A stretch of 64,000 nucleotides of DNA, from the NCBI RefSeq assembly GCF_000236905.1, contig NC_016524.1, forward strand, positions 124,001 through 188,000, written 5' to 3'. Source of the DNA: Tetrapisispora phaffii CBS 4417 (taxonomy: Eukaryota > Ascomycota > Saccharomycetes > Saccharomycetales > Saccharomycetaceae). Below, piece after piece: positions 63,968-64,000 of this stretch. The notes below the pieces were generated by a model. It searched no databases. It saw only the letters and a list, made by a program, of their open reading frames with translations, and had not been told where the DNA came from. Made by a program: the position numbers and the translations under genes. Position 1 is the stretch's first letter. Every line of letters starts with the position of its first letter.

Positions 63968-64000
63968 CTTGGTCGCAACTTCTAAATGATTCGTTATAGT

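Overview
The window is AT-rich nuclear DNA of a budding yeast of the family Saccharomycetaceae. Almost every gene can be read as the orthologue of a named Saccharomyces cerevisiae gene. Introns are few, and they carry the yeast signals GTATGT, TACTAAC and CAG. Gene order interleaves two S. cerevisiae tracks: the left arm of chromosome II (YBL genes: RPL32, RPL23, YBL086C, BOI1, CDC27, YBL081W, ATG8, ILS1, SSA3, AAR2, RPS8, AST1, UBP13, SEF1, KIP1) and the right arm of chromosome V (YER genes: GLO3, SCS2, SWI4, KAP123, GLE2, MAM1, SHC1, RAD51). This is what is expected of a species that shares the whole-genome duplication but lost different copies (for example Tetrapisispora, Vanderwaltozyma, Kazachstania or Naumovozyma). 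The species itself is not identified.

Layout. 1-5 kb: a decayed copy of ATP1, then the i-AAA protease YME1 divergent from FMP10. 5-14 kb: GLO3, RPL32 (with a 5' leader intron), SCS2, RPL23 (two exons) and a YBL086C-like NT-C2 protein. 15-31 kb: a BOI1/2 scaffold, CDC27, SWI4, KAP123 and GLE2. 32-37 kb: the YBL081W homologue, MAM1 (frameshifted), ATG8 and a small protein in the position of RTT105. 38-46 kb: ILS1, a heat-shock-type SSA Hsp70, AAR2 and RPS8. 48-64 kb: AST1/2, UBP9/13, SEF1, kinesin-5 KIP1, a shortened SHC1/SKT5-like gene and RAD51. There is no operon structure. Genes are separate units with intergenic regions of 0.1-2 kb, and no Ty element or tRNA gene was recognised.

The main oddities are these. 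RPL32 has a pair of compensating single-base shifts that replaces a basic, highly conserved segment with an acidic one. BOI1/2 and MAM1 carry single-base frameshifts in A runs. An ATP1 pseudogene lies where a second ATP1 copy would be expected. A perfect 30-bp GC palindrome sits between YME1 and FMP10. RPS8 has a probable 5' UTR intron. The SHC1-like gene lacks its C-terminal Sel1 repeats. An unexplained GC-richer block of about 430 bp between RPS8 and AST1/2 is bounded by a 14-bp direct repeat. The Hsp70 gene has two long heat-shock-element arrays in an unusually GC-rich upstream region. No wholly new biological system was found.
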